The position numbers and the translations under genes were made by a program. From the NCBI GenBank assembly GCA_963422465.1, contig OY730174.1, positions 2,046,001 through 2,110,000 of the forward strand: a DNA stretch of 64,000 bases, given 5' to 3'. This DNA is from Lichina pygmaea (taxonomy: Eukaryota > Ascomycota > Lichinomycetes > Lichinales > Lichinaceae). Numbering within the stretch: position 1 is the stretch's first letter; every line of letters begins with the position of its first letter. Positions 20,302 through 30,577 of the stretch are shown here, piece by piece. The notes under the pieces are model-generated. The model was not told the origin of the DNA, did not search any database, and saw nothing but the letters and a program-made list of their open reading frames with translations.

Positions 20302-23300
20302 CCAGGCTACAACAGCAGCCTGCAGACAACCTTATTGGAAGGTGTGCGAAGACAACCACTGCAAGAAACACCTTCTACAGAAAAGAAAGAAGATGTGGTT
20401 CCCAGAGTCTGAGGTGGAAGTATAATAGAATATGCACATCCAAAGGGTCAACCCTGAACAAGATGATTGTAACCAAGACCTGTGGGAACAATGCCTCACC
20501 ACATGATGCAAACAACACATGGTAGAGTGTCAGGCCCAGGGCCTAGGCAGCTCAAAAACTAGCAGCACTCTTCAAAACTGGGGTTGGAAGAGCAGGCAAG
20601 ACAACACCCTGGGAGGAAGGAGTCAAGCCAAGCCTTGACACAACAGCCTGCAGCCTGCACTTTCACATCAAGATCAGAGTTAATGAGTGGTTAGCTAAGG
20701 CCATGATCAACTCTGGTGTGACTGGCAACTTCATGTCAGAAAGCTTTGCCAGAAGAAACAAGGTTCCAGTCCAAGGCAAGAAAGACTCTTACCAATTGAC
20801 AGTAGTGGACAGAACACCACTCTCCAAAGATGAAGGACAAGTGACAAAGAAGACCAAGAGTCTGAGACTGAGTGTCCATGGCACAATGATCAGAACAGAG
20901 AAATTCGACTTGGTCTGAATACCACACAAAGTTATATTGGAACTTCTGTGGTTGGAAAAACAAAACCCAAGGATTGACTGGAAAAGAAGGTAACTAGTCT
21001 TTCCAGATAAGACACTGGTGAAGTCAGAACTAGGAGTGACAATCAAAGAAATCTCACTGACACAGTGGAAGAAACACCACCAGTGCGGGGAGGTCTGTGT
21101 GGCCTGGATGAAACCCCAAACACAACAACTTTGCACCACGCAAGACGCCATGGGCAAGACTCAGGTACTGCAGTTGCCAAGTGAGTATAAAGAATACCAG
21201 GAGATGTTCGAAGAAACAGTGATTGCGACACTACCAGAACATCAAGAGTGGAACCACAAGATTCCGCTGGAAGACAGAAAAAACCCACACACAGCCCTAT
21301 CTACACTCTGTCAGCGAAAGAGCTTGAGGCCCTGAGAGACTACCTGGACAAGAACCTAGTGAAAGAGTTTATAAGACCTTCAACATCACTGGCTGGATAC
21401 CTGATATTGTTTGTGCCAAAGAAAGACAGCAAACTTTGACTGTGTGTTGATTATCAGCAGCTAAATGTGATCACAGTGAAAAACTGTTACCCACTGCCAT
21501 TGATATCAGAAATCCAAGACTGGATCCAAGGAGCCAAATAGTTTACCAAGTTTGATATTCAAAGTGCTTTCAACCTGGTTAGGATGAAAGACAGCGAAGA
21601 ATGGAAGACAGCCTTTTGTACAAGGTACAGGCATTACAAGTATACTGTGATGCCATTCAGCCTTATGAATACACTGGTGATATTCCAATCACTTATTAAC
21701 ACTGTCCTCCGACAATACCTGGACATATTTATCACCGCCTACATCGACAACGTCTTGGTATACACCAATGGAACCTTGGAGAAGTATAAACAGCATGTCA
21801 AGAAGATCCTACATACACTCCAGAAAGCAGGCATAAGGTTACACCTTGATAAGAGTGTTTTCCACATGAAAGAAGTGGAATATTTGGGGTCAATCCTAAC
21901 AATAGAAGGAATCTGAATAGACAACACAAAGACAGCAGCAGTACAAGACTGGCCAACACCCAAAAACCTCAAAGAAGTACAATCCTTCCTAGGATTTGCA
22001 AACTTCTACTGACAATTCATCAAGGACTACTCAAGAACAGCAGCAGTCTTGACAGAGTTAACCAGAAAGAACAAATCTTTCAGGTGGGGGGAGAGCCAAC
22101 AAGTGGCCTTCCAGGAGTTGAAGAACAAATTCATCTCCACACTTATTTTGGCATCATTTGACTCTGAGAAGAGAATTATTTTGGAGACTGATGCCTCAGA
22201 CCAAGCATTGGGATCCTGCTTGTGTCAACCAGACGCTGACAACCACTTACACTCTGTCGCGTACTGATCGAGAAAGTTCTCTGGCTCAGAACTGAGGTAT
22301 AATGTTCACAACAAAGAGTTGTTAGCAATCATCAACATATTCCAAGAATGGAGGCCTTACTTGGAGGGGGCAAAATACATGGTGGACGTGTACTCAGACC
22401 ACAAGAACTTAGCTTACTTCACAACAACAAAGAAGCTAAACCAACAACAAGTTTGATGGGCAGAGTTGTTGGCATCATACAACTTTCAAATCCTCTACTG
22501 GAAGAGCACTGAAAATACTCAAGCAGATGCACTCAGCAGGTGACCAGACCTGATGGACAAAAAAACAACAGAGGAACACCCAATCCTAGTGACAAAAGAA
22601 CAAACCCTGGTCTATGCCCAACCCTAACTGGCAACAACCAAAACAAAGAGTCCACTCCTTACTCTTAGCCACAAGGCGGTAAACAAAAAGGAAATTGTGC
22701 CAGAAAGAGCACAAGAGGAGGTGATCCAGAGGCACTATGACAGACCTTTGCACAGACACCCTGGGCAAGATAAAACCTTGGAGAAAATCCAAAGGAACTA
22801 CTACTTCAATAGAATGAAGTGCAAGGTGACAGAGTTCATTCATAACTGTGAACAGTGTGCGAAGAACAAACCATCAAGACATAAGCTCTACAGGCAGGCA
22901 CAGTAAATAGACCTACCTGAGGCACTATGGGAAACTATCATGATAGATTTTATGGTCAAGTTGCCAAAGTCAATAGACCCAGCAACAAAGGTGGTATACA
23001 ATAGTATTTTGGTGGTTGTTGACAAGCTCACCAAATACACCCACCTGGTCCTATGGAAAGAGTCAGGAACCACGAACAAACTTGCAAGTGTTCTACTCAA
23101 AGAGTTGGTAAGCCACTGAGGGCTACCAAAAACAATCATCTCAGATTAAGACAAACTCTTCACCTCAAAATTCTGGAACACGTGGACAAGGCAACTTGGT
23201 ATTGATACAAGGATGTCAACAGCCTACCACCCACAAACTGACAGACAAACTGAGCGGACAAACCAGATGATGGAGCAGTATCTACAACACTACATCAACC

Positions 23301-23992
23301 ACCAGCAGGATAACTGGGTGGAACTGCTACCAATAGCACAGTTTGTGTACAACAACCAGCAACACAGCATGACAGAGACAACACTGTTCTTTGCGAACTA
23401 CGGAAGAAACCCCTGATAGCAGGCAACAGCAGGAGGCAATGTTGTCAATGTTGATAAACTTGCTGCTATGCACAAGATGATGAAAACAACAATCAACCGT
23501 GCCCAGAACACCACCACCCACTGATTACACAACAAAAAGTTGAAGAGACCAACCCTGGAAAGAAGGGATAAGGTCTACCTATCAACAAAAAACCTGCGCT
23601 CAAAGCAACCAAGCAAAAAGCTGGACCACGTACAAATCAGACTATTCAAAATCAAGAAGCACACTGGGAAGATCAACTACCAACTGAGACTACCACGAAA
23701 AGCAAGGATACACTGAGTATTCCATGTCTTGCTGCTCAAACTAGCACCCAGCAACGCAGAGATTGAAACAGAATGGAACTTCAAGGATGACAAAGAAGAG
23801 ATTGAAACAGAATGGAACTTCAAGGATGACAAAGAAGAGTACAATGTTGAAAGGATTCTGGATAGTCAGAGAAACAGACAGAAAACTGAGTACCTGGTGA
23901 AGTGGTTAGGTTATGATGAAGAGGAGAATTTGTGGGAACCAACCAAGAACTTCAGCCCTGCGATGAACCAGAAGCTGGTGGATTACTACTGA
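20302..23992 (+). pseudogene. A2 linker and pol region: PR-RT-RNase H-IN-chromodomain
   Basis: After B4, A2 continues with its His/Cys-rich linker (20302-20520, CEDNHCKKHLLQK). Then come protease (20703-20918, MINSGVTGNFMSE), RT (about 21290-21916, [17 protein letters not shown] and TAYIDNVLVYTN), RNase H (22049-22460, ETDASDQALGSCLCQ and YSDHKNLAYF), integrase (about 22697-23416, HRHPGQDKTLEKI, CEQCAKNKPSRHK and TAYHPQTDRQTERTNQ) and chromodomain (about 23837-23992, YNVERIL and YLVKWLGYDEEENLWEP). It is one of the better preserved pol regions here but still broken. Confidence 0.85.
23759..23836 (+). repeat. 39-bp tandem duplication before the A2 chromodomain
   Basis: Two identical 39-bp units encode IETEWNFKDDKEE twice just ahead of the chromodomain YNVERIL. 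The length is a multiple of three. Chr-B shows nothing similar at this place. Confidence 0.9.
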
Positions 23993-24449
23993 GCAAACCC
24001 GCAGTGACCAGGTCTGACAGTGACAACAGCTTGAGAGAAGCCAAAGTCTCTGAGGAGAAGATGTCCTCAAAGGACAGCGGAGCAGCAGTCTGACTGGCCT
24101 CCCGTTCGCGAATAACACAGAGAGCCTTCTGCTCCTGAGCATCAAGAGACTCTTGATCCTTGATGGCTGACAGCTTATGACAGATGGCATCAGCCTCTTT
24201 CTGAGAGAGATGACCCAGCTGCCAGTGGAGGTGGATCTGCCAGGGAAGCAACTTTGACAATTGGTCATCAGTCTCTCGCAGCTGAGCCTCAAGCTGCTCA
24301 CACTCAAGTTCCATCTTCTTCCATTCTGATTCTGAGAGATGAAGGTTGCAGCAACAACTCTTCTCAACACACTGACAACAAAAAGATAATGCAGAGCTCA
24401 CAACACACTTGGCGTGGTCACAACAACAAGCACCACATGTGATTTTCAA
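23952..24449 (-). CDS. Antisense ORF of A2, 165 codons
   Basis: Uninterrupted minus-strand frame that starts about 135 bases inside the 3' LTR and overlaps the last codons of pol. The amino end reads MKITCGACCCDHAKC, i.e. C-x2-C-x3-H-x2-C, the same spacing as CDFCVLNHKPC in Chr-B. Then FCCQCVEKSCCC, a coiled-coil-like stretch (ESEWKKMELECEQLEAQLRE) and a hydrophilic tail. The shared architecture (two Cys clusters, then a coil) in two chromovirus families, always antisense and always between pol and LTR, argues for a real gene. From memory only, such short Cys-cluster/coil proteins recur as hypothetical proteins in fungal genomes. Confidence 0.65.
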   Translation of the reverse strand: MKITCGACCCDHAKCVVSSALSFCCQCVEKSCCCNLHLSESEWKKMELECEQLEAQLRETDDQLSKLLPWQIHLHWQLGHLSQKEADAICHKLSAIKDQESLDAQEQKALCVIREREASQTAAPLSFEDIFSSETLASLKLLSLSDLVTAGLLSSNPPASGSSQG

Positions 24450-24585
24450 TTCCTTGCCTATTTTGCCAATGTGACAAGAAAAAGAACTGCGACAACAAGT
24501 TTGAGTTGTCTGATCTCAGTTCATGACAAAAGAGGAGCAGGAACAAAAAGGATCTGGGGACAGAATCCTTGGAGAGAGGGGATAG

Positions 24586-24968
24586 TGTTAAGGCCTAGGC
24601 TGGAACAGCCCAGGTAAGTGAGGGAGGAGTGTTAGTCATACAGAACAACATCTGACTGATCCAGTGGACAAGCAAGAGCTAAGCAAGAAGCTTGTCCGGT
24701 GGACAAGCAGGAGCTAAGCGAGGAGCTTGTCCAGTGGACAAGCAGTCCCTAAGCGAAGAGCTTGTCCAGTGGACAAGCACTCCCTAAGTGAGGAGCTTGT
24801 CCACACAAAAGGATGATACCCCTCAAGAAGACCCCCCCCCTCAGGGCATCTGTATAAAGACCCCCCAAAAAGTCCAGAGAGATTAGCTCTCCAGGCTGAA
24901 CACAAATACACACATCGTACTGAGACAATAGCACAGGAGAGTTACCCCACCTGTCTATTCCTCTACCA
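24586..24968 (+). repeat. A2 3' LTR, cut at its end by T1
   Basis: TGTTAAGGCC at 24586, aligned with the 5' LTR through CTATTCCTCTACCAG, where LINE T1 starts. Contains four U3 repeat units instead of two. Confidence 0.9.
24663..24802 (+). repeat. Four 35-bp U3 repeats in A2 3' LTR
   Basis: Units of the form GTGGACAAGCAG(N)CTAAGCGAG followed by GAGCTTGTCC, about 35 bp each, four in a row; the A2 5' LTR has two (about 12116-12185). The start GTGGACAAGC and end GCTTGTCC are inverted relative to each other, so each unit can fold. Confidence 0.85.
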
Positions 24969-27800
24969 GGACAACATATTCTTCTCACAGACTCAAATCT
25001 TCACCACCCAGACTGGTCAAAGAAAAGAAGACTGTACTCTGAGACTGCAAACAAGTTTCAAGACCTAATGAAAGATTTAAATCTGGATTTAGCTATTGCA
25101 CCTTTCACCCCTACCAGAGCAAGATCTCTTTCTGAAAAACCATGTTCTTCTATTGATCTGTTTTTTATTTCTTCTTCTCTTTCTAACTCTCTGATTTTCT
25201 CTAAAGTGGCTCTTCAGTTCTTTCATGGGTCTGACCACAGACCTGTACTAACCTGCCTGGACCTGGATCCTCCAAGGAAAATCTGGAAACCAGAAAGAAA
25301 CTGGAGAACACTGGACTCAAACCTTGCAAGAGTAGAGTGTGAGAAGCTACACCTGCCCTTCCACTTCCAAGACAAATATGAAGTGGATGAGTACTTGGAG
25401 TATCTTGACAACTTTCTCCAAGAAATAGCAAGCAAATCCACACAGCTCCAGAAGCAATCTGGCCACTCAGTTCCCTGGTGGAATCAAGAGATCCAAAACA
25501 AGGTTAAAGAGGAAAGAAGAGTAAGAAGAAAAGTGCAAAAAAGGCAAGCAAGTCAAGAGGAACTTGAGCAAGCAACTAAGCTCAAGAAAAAGGCAGTCAG
25601 AGATGGAAAACAGAACACTTTCAGACACCAAATCCATCAGCTGGCCAGCTCTTCAAAGTTCTGGAAGCTTGCAAAGTGGGGAAAGTCCAAAGCCAACAAG
25701 ACTCCTGATCTTCCTCTGGTTCCTGACCTGGAAACACAAGAAGGAATAGCCAAAACCTTTGAGGAAAAGACTAAAGCCTTCTCACAGCAGTTCTTTCCAA
25801 AAGCTCTAGTTCCAGAACCAGGCTCAGAAAGCTCCCAGACTATCTCTGAGATACAGCTCTCCCAGGAGGTAACATGTGAAGAAGTGGAGCAAATTCTGGC
25901 CAAGAAGAAACCTTTCACAGCAGGAGGGAGAGATAAGCTGCCAAATGGATTTCTGAGAGATCTGGGGCCTAGGTTCTGCCAAGCTCTAGCTATTCTGACT
26001 TCAACATGCTGGAAACTGGAGTACTTCCCTGAAAGATTTAAGAGTGCAAAAACAGTCTGCTTGAGGAAACCTGGCAAGGGAACCTACAATCAAGCTAAAG
26101 TCTGGCGCCCTATAGCTCTGCTAAACACAACAGGCAAGCTGATGGAAGCTATTGCTGCAGCCAGACTAAGCAAGATAGCAGAAGAAGCTGGACTATTGCC
26201 AGATATCCAGATGGACTTTAGGAAAGGAAGATCCACAGAAGCAGCACTTTTCCTTCTAACCTCCCAAGTGGAAAAAGTCTGGAAGAAAGGCATGGTTGCA
26301 TCCCTACTCTCACTGGATATCTCAGGAGCCTATGACAGAGTTCTCCCCAAGATACTACAGCAAATTCTGAAAAGAAAAGGAATACCTGCCTGGCTAGCTT
26401 CCTGGATCTACTCCTTCTGTGATAAGCACTCTACCACTCTTGTCTTTGATGATTCTGAGTCTTGTTCAATTCCTATTCATTGTGGAGTTTCTCAAGGTTC
26501 TCTATTATCCCCTATTCTTTTTCTATTCTACATTTCTGAATTGCATGAGACTGTGTATACTCCCTCTTCTGGTGTATCTGCCCTGGAGTTTGCAGATGAT
26601 ACAAATCTGCTTGCTTTTGGTCACTCCTTGAAAAGTAACCTTCTGAAGTTAAAGAACACATACCTCAAATGTCTATCATGGGCTGCAAGACATGGAATAG
26701 TCTTCTCTCCTGAGAAATATGAAGTACTTTATTTTTCCAGAAGAAGATCAGACAATCTTCAGCTCAAGCTCAGACTGGGGAATATGATTCTCAAACCAAA
26801 AGAAGAAGTGCGAGTACTTGGAGTGTACCTAGATACAAAGCTCCACTGGCACAAACACCAGAGGATTATTCTTCAAAAAGCACAGAAAGCACTCTCTTCT
26901 CTTTCTAGAACTTCCTATTCTACTTGGGGCTTTCCAGTTCACACATCACGTCTGGTGTACACTGCTATACTGAGATCTCTACTGAGCTATGCAGTGGGGA
27001 TCTGGTTTAACCCTCTAAGAAAATCCTCCAATATCTCTTCTCTTGTTTCATTTCAAAACAGATGCCTAAGACTTATTGGGGGTGCCTTCAAAGCCACTCC
27101 TTCTTTTCTATTAGAGAGTGAGCTTTTTCTTCTACCTCTAGACCTATACTTTAAATTTCGCACTGCCTGTTTTCTTTCTTCTATTCAAAACTCCCCTCTC
27201 AAATACTTTCTTGACAGTATCTTTTCCACTATTTCCAGCTATGCCTCTCTCTTGAAGAAACCTTTAAAGGAATCCTCAACTATCTCTCCTAAGTGGAAAT
27301 TCACTTGGTTAAGTCAAATAACTACAAACCAGGCTAGTTCAAAGAAAGAACTACAAAAGTTCTTTACTAAAGAGTGGGAAGACCAATGGGAAGAGAAGAA
27401 AAGAAGAAGCTATCCAGGCTGGCAGACTTTCTGTCAAAAGCCACACAAAAACAATCTGAAGCTCTACAAAGAGTTACAGAAAGCTGAGGCAAGTCTGCTA
27501 CTGCAAATCAGGACTGGAAGAATTGGTCTGGCAAGTTTTCTTTTCAGAGCTGGAGTTCCTGACTTCCCTACCCCACTATGTGTGTGTGGCCAAGCAGAAG
27601 AAACTGCAAAACATATCACCTCTTCATGCTCTCTTTATTCAAGACAAAGACAACAAGTCTCTTTTAATCCCCAAGACTTCACCACTATTATTTCAAACCC
27701 AGAGCTACTACAGAAGTTCTTGTACTGGTTTATGTCTTTGAAAAGACTAAACCAGTTTAATCTAGCTTTCAAACTCCACTATTCCCAATCCAATACCTAG
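24969..27800 (+). CDS. T1 LINE ORF2, amino end missing, otherwise open
   Basis: Open from the truncation point to a stop at 27798-27800; the first ATG is at 25068 (910 codons), but the frame is open upstream and the true start is lost. Order: the rest of the endonuclease (DSNLHHPDW, GSDHRPVL), reverse transcriptase with WRPIALLNTTGKLMEA, LSLDISGAYDRVL, the pocket motif as GVSQGSLLSP (GVPQGSPLSP in T3, T4 and T7) and the catalytic FADDTN intact, then a C-terminal zinc motif CVCGQAEETAKHITSSC. No RNase H-like segment is visible between RT and the zinc motif. The protein nicks target DNA and reverse-transcribes the LINE RNA. The lost amino end and the altered pocket motif make this copy probably inactive. 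Confidence 0.85.
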   Translation, partial: GQHILLTDSNLHHPDWSKKRRLYSETANKFQDLMKDLNLDLAIAPFTPTRARSLSEKPCSSIDLFFISSSLSNSLIFSKVALQFFHGSDHRPVLTCLDLDPPRKIWKPERNWRTLDSNLARVECEKLHLPFHFQDKYEVDEYLEYLDNFLQEIASKSTQLQKQSGHSVPWWNQEIQNKVKEERRVRRKVQKRQASQEELEQATKLKKKAVRDGKQNTFRHQIHQLASSSKFWKLAKWGKSKANKTPDLPLVPDLETQEGIAKTFEEKTKAFSQQFFPKALVPEPGSESSQTISEIQLSQEVTCEEVEQILAKKKPFTAGGRDKLPNGFLRDLGPRFCQALAILTSTCWKLEYFPERFKSAKTVCLRKPGKGTYNQAKVWRPIALLNTTGKLMEAIAAARLSKIAEEAGLLPDIQMDFRKGRSTEAALFLLTSQVEKVWKKGMVASLLSLDISGAYDRVLPKILQQILKRKGIPAWLASWIYSFCDKHSTTLVFDDSESCSIPIHCGVSQGSLLSPILFLFYISELHETVYTPSSGVSALEFADDTNLLAFGHSLKSNLLKLKNTYLKCLSWAARHGIVFSPEKYEVLYFSRRRSDNLQLKLRLGNMILKPKEEVRVLGVYLDTKLHWHKHQRIILQKAQKALSSLSRTSYSTWGFPVHTSRLVYTAILRSLLSYAVGIWFNPLRKSSNISSLVSFQNRCLRLIGGAFKATPSFLLESELFLLPLDLYFKFRTACFLSSIQNSPLKYFLDSIFSTISSYASLLKKPLKESSTISPKWKFTWLSQITTNQASSKKELQKFFTKEWEDQWEEKKRRSYPGWQTFCQKPHKNNLKLYKELQKAEASLLLQIRTGRIGLASFLFRAGVPDFPTPLCVCGQAEETAKHITSSCSLYSRQRQQVSFNPQDFTTIISNPELLQKFLYWFMSLKRLNQFNLAFKLHYSQSNT

Positions 27801-27979
27801 ACTCTCTTCTCTTACCAGAAACTTCAAGATTTCTTTTGTTACATTCCCTAGTCAAACTCTGCCTTCAGTTTTTATCTCTTCAAAGGTTTTCTGAAGGAGT
27901 TCACTATTAGCTAGAAGATCTGCATGGCTGTAAAGCTACTACCAGTGTAAGAATCAAATAAAAAAAATAAAATAAAAAA
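24969..27979 (+). mobile_element. T1: 5'-truncated Tad1-like LINE
   Basis: Begins inside the ORF2 endonuclease region, and ends with a 3' UTR and an A-rich tail of AATAAAA form (27961-27979). The left neighbour is the A2 3' LTR; the right neighbour is B5 gag on the minus strand. The flanks do not match each other and no target duplication is visible, so T1 is either recombinant or at the edge of a rearrangement. Its sequence is almost identical to T5 (55818-58815). Confidence 0.85.
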
Positions 27980-28776
27980 GTGGTTACGAAGAGGGGCCAC
28001 TTCTCTTTAGGCAGCTTTGTCTCTGGTTGGAATTGGAAGTAGACTTGGAGTTGCATGAGCCAGTCGTCAACCTTGTTTCTTTCACTGTAGAACAGGTCTG
28101 GCTTGGCGATGCTAATCTTTCCATCTGGGAAGTTGGGGTTGGTTGCTCCTGAGGTACTCATCCTTGAGGGTCTTCAAAGTGTTGCAGTCTGTACTGTACT
28201 GTCCTATCTGAGTATAGGATTAGGGTGAGAGGTGGAAGGCGGGTTGGTTCTCGCAGGAGAGGAGTGTCAAAGAGTGCGAAGGGGTTTGGTGGAACATGGT
28301 GGTGGTGACACCTGATCAACAGCTTTGTACAAAAGGATTGTATTGAAGTAGATCTAGTTGTCTGGATCATAACATAAGTTGAAGATAATCATTCCATAAG
28401 GGAACTATCACCAGACTATATAGTGCTGGCTGGTCAAGACAATCAAGATTGTCTTGACAGTCTTGACATCAAGACAGGTGAGATTGTCTTGACAGTCCCA
28501 CCATGTTATGCACCCTGTGTCAAGACAGGTGAGACTGTCTCAATGCTTCATGCATGCTGCGTCAAGACTGGTGAGGCTGTCTTGATGCTTCCTGCATCCT
28601 GCATCAAGACTGGTGAGATTGTCTTGATGCTTCATGCATACTGCATCAAGCCACCTGTGTCTCAACAGTCACGTGACCCCTTGTTGGTTGGTCACTTGAC
28701 TTCCATGGTGTCCTCATGCCTGGCCTGTGGCCTGATTGCCTATAAATAAGTGGCTCCCATCCCAGGGGTTGTAACA
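27980..28776 (-). mobile_element. B5, 5' end (inverted relative to its 3' end)
   Basis: Minus-strand Chr-B fossil: LTR (28776 down to 28180) and the first part of gag (28161-27980, MSTSGATNPNFPDGKIS). Outside the LTR stands TACTG, the reverse complement of the CAGTA that follows the plus-strand LTR at 37422-38074. Both LTRs share unusual details (CAGGAAGCATCAAGACAGCC and TTGACCAGCCAGC). I therefore treat them as the two ends of one element split by an inversion. Interior not present here; broken. Confidence 0.8.
28180..28776 (-). repeat. B5 5' LTR (type II U3)
   Basis: 597 bp, TGTTACAACCCCTGGGATGG...CTGCAACA on the minus strand; 56 bp shorter than its partner at 37422-38074 because the partner has one more repeat unit. 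Confidence 0.9.
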
Positions 28777-29670
28777 TACTGTAAGATGTGGAGGTGCTGG
28801 TGTGGGTTCATTGTCCAGCTGGGCTACGTGTAGTCTGCGAGTCTTCTGCAGTGTTCTCAATAGTGTTGGTGGCTGGGCCTGCCAACAGCGAGAGCTGGAG
28901 CTGGTCCGGCAAGCAGTGTGAGAATTTCCGTGGTCTTCCCGGGTGGCGTCAGCCACCCAGCAGAGAGCTCTCTGCCGGAGTGCTGGCTGACTGCCGGGTG
29001 GCCTCCGCCACAGGTGTGGGTTGTACTTTGTCTCCACTACTGCTGCTGCTAGCACTCTCGCTGCCCTGTTGGTCATAGGTTCTCTTGAGGAGTGCTGTCG
29101 GCTTTGGCAGCACTGCCGGGGGTGTGGGTGCTCTTGGGGCTGGTGGTGACTGCGATCTTGCCAGAGTTGGCTGTCTAGATGGCGGCAGCCTGCCGGCATA
29201 GTGATGGTCTTCTTCCTTGCCTTCCCGGAACCGCGCCGGGATGTTCAAACAGACTATCTTCAGACACTCCAGTTCCCAGTCGTGAATAGGGTACACCTTC
29301 ATCCAGGCTGCGTGTCCTGCCTGGCGGCAGTTCACGTATTTCGCTTTCGAAGAGTTCTCAGCTTTCCTGCATTTGTGTGTGGCGTGGTCGCCTGCGCAGA
29401 AGGCACACTGTCGTGCTGCGGCAAGCTCTTGCCACATGGCTGTAGGCCTGGCAGTGGAAGCACTGCGTAATTCTGGCAGCACAGTTGAAGACGTCACAAG
29501 TGTGGACCTCAAGGTCTTCCAGCAGACCTTCGTCAATAAGACAGTTTGCGGCCGCCGCGTCATGTGTGTCAATATGGAGAGATGACGTGCGTTTCCCTTC
29601 GGCTGATTTTGGCCAAGTGAGCTTTTCGACAGTGAGCCCTGGGTGGAGGCTGCGGTTTTTCTGGAATTTA
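28777..29670 (-). pseudogene. O1, old Tad1-type LINE: ORF1 carboxyl end and ORF2 start
   Basis: Minus-strand, GC-rich. Encodes three successive zinc-knuckle-like motifs typical of fungal LINE ORF1: CFHCQAYSHVARAC (C-x2-C-x4-H-x4-C), CAFCAGDHATHKC and YVNCRQAGHAAW, then a Pro/Ser-rich tail. The frame is interrupted between the first and second knuckles. Near the LTR, ORF1 ends in an overlapping ATGA, where ORF2 starts MNPHQHLHILQ and then breaks at B5. The next residues of the same endonuclease (YNICKKK) open the plus-strand piece at 38075. Probably the oldest element of the window. ORF1 bound LINE RNA; ORF2 supplied endonuclease and RT. Confidence 0.75.
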
Positions 29671-30577
29671 GATTTTTTTTATTTATTTTTTTATTTGATT
29701 CTTACACTGATAGTAGCTTTTCAGCCATGCAGATCTTCTAGCTAAGAGTGATTTTCTTCAGAAAACTTTTAGAGGAAGAAAAACTGAAGACTGGGGGTGA
29801 CTAGAGGATGTAGCAAAAGAAAATCTTGTAGTGACTGGTAGAAAGAAAACTTCTAGATATCAGAGTGTGAATAGTGGAGTTTGAAAGCCAGATTAAACTG
29901 GTTCAGTCTTTTCAAAGACATGAACCAGTATAGAAACTTCTGTAGAAGCTCTGGGTTTGAAATAATAGAAGTGAAATCTTGAGAATTAAAAGGAGCTTGC
30001 TGTTTTTGACTTGAATAAAGAGAGCATGAAGAGGTGATATGTTTCACTGTCTCTTCTGCTTGACCACAGACACATAAAAGGGTAGGAAAATCTGGAACTC
30101 CAGCTCTGAATAGAAAACTTGCCAGGCCAATTCTCCCAGTTCTGGTTTGTAGTAGTAGACTTGCCTCAGCTTTCTGTAGCTCTTTGTAGAGCTTCAGGTT
30201 GTTGTGGTGAGGCTTTTGACAAAACACCTGCTACCCAGAGTAGCTTCTTCTTTTCTTCTCCTCCCATTGGTTTTCCCACTCTTTAACAAAGAGTTTCTGT
30301 AGTTCTTTCTTTGAACTAGCCTGGTTAGTAGTTAATTGGTTTAACCAAGTGAACTTCCAATAGGGGGAGATAGTTGAGGATTCCTTTAAAGGTTTCTTCA
30401 CAGAAGAGGCATAGTGGGAGATATTGGAAAAGATATTGTCCGGAAGTGTTTTCAGAGAGGAGGTTTGAATAGAAGAAAGAAAACAGGCTGTGCGAAATTT
30501 AAAATAGAGATCTAGAAGTAAAAGAAAAAGCTCACTCTCTAATAAGAAAGATGGAGTGGCTTTGAAGACACCTCCAA
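29671..30577 (-). mobile_element. T2: 5'-truncated LINE-T copy
   Basis: A T-rich tail at 29671-29692 (minus-strand A-tail) follows O1 sequence; the copy then covers the 3' UTR and the last part of ORF2. A frame at 30227-29853 keeps the zinc motif CVCGQAEETVKHITSSC. It stops at TCCAATA, where a Chr-B LTR begins, so its upstream part was displaced by that insertion. The remaining coding sequence has several stops and small shifts. Confidence 0.85.

Larger units (their letters stand above)
12040..24968 (+). mobile_element. A2: full-span Chr-A chromovirus hosting B4
   Basis: Plus-strand Ty3/Gypsy fossil. 5' LTR 12040-12430, gag from about 12472, then B4 nested at 13755-20296, then the His/Cys-rich linker, protease, RT, RNase H, integrase, chromodomain (20302-23992), antisense ORF (23952-24449), purine tract GGAGAGAGGGGA (about 24571-24582) and a 3' LTR from 24586 that is cut at 24968 by LINE T1. 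Without B4 the element is about 6.4 kb. It is broken, with roughly a score of interruptions, but every domain can be recognised. It entered B3 at 12039/12040. Confidence 0.9.

Noticed and set aside
20302-24968. A fourth chromovirus family starting at 20302
   Set aside because: The sequence continues A2 exactly across B4's CTACA duplication, as judged from A1, and its 3' LTR is a Chr-A LTR.
28949-29572. A host zinc-finger protein on the minus strand
   Set aside because: The knuckle series CFHCQAYSHVARAC, CAFCAGDHATHKC, CRQAGHAAW followed by an overlapping ATGA and an ORF2 start is the LINE ORF1 pattern.
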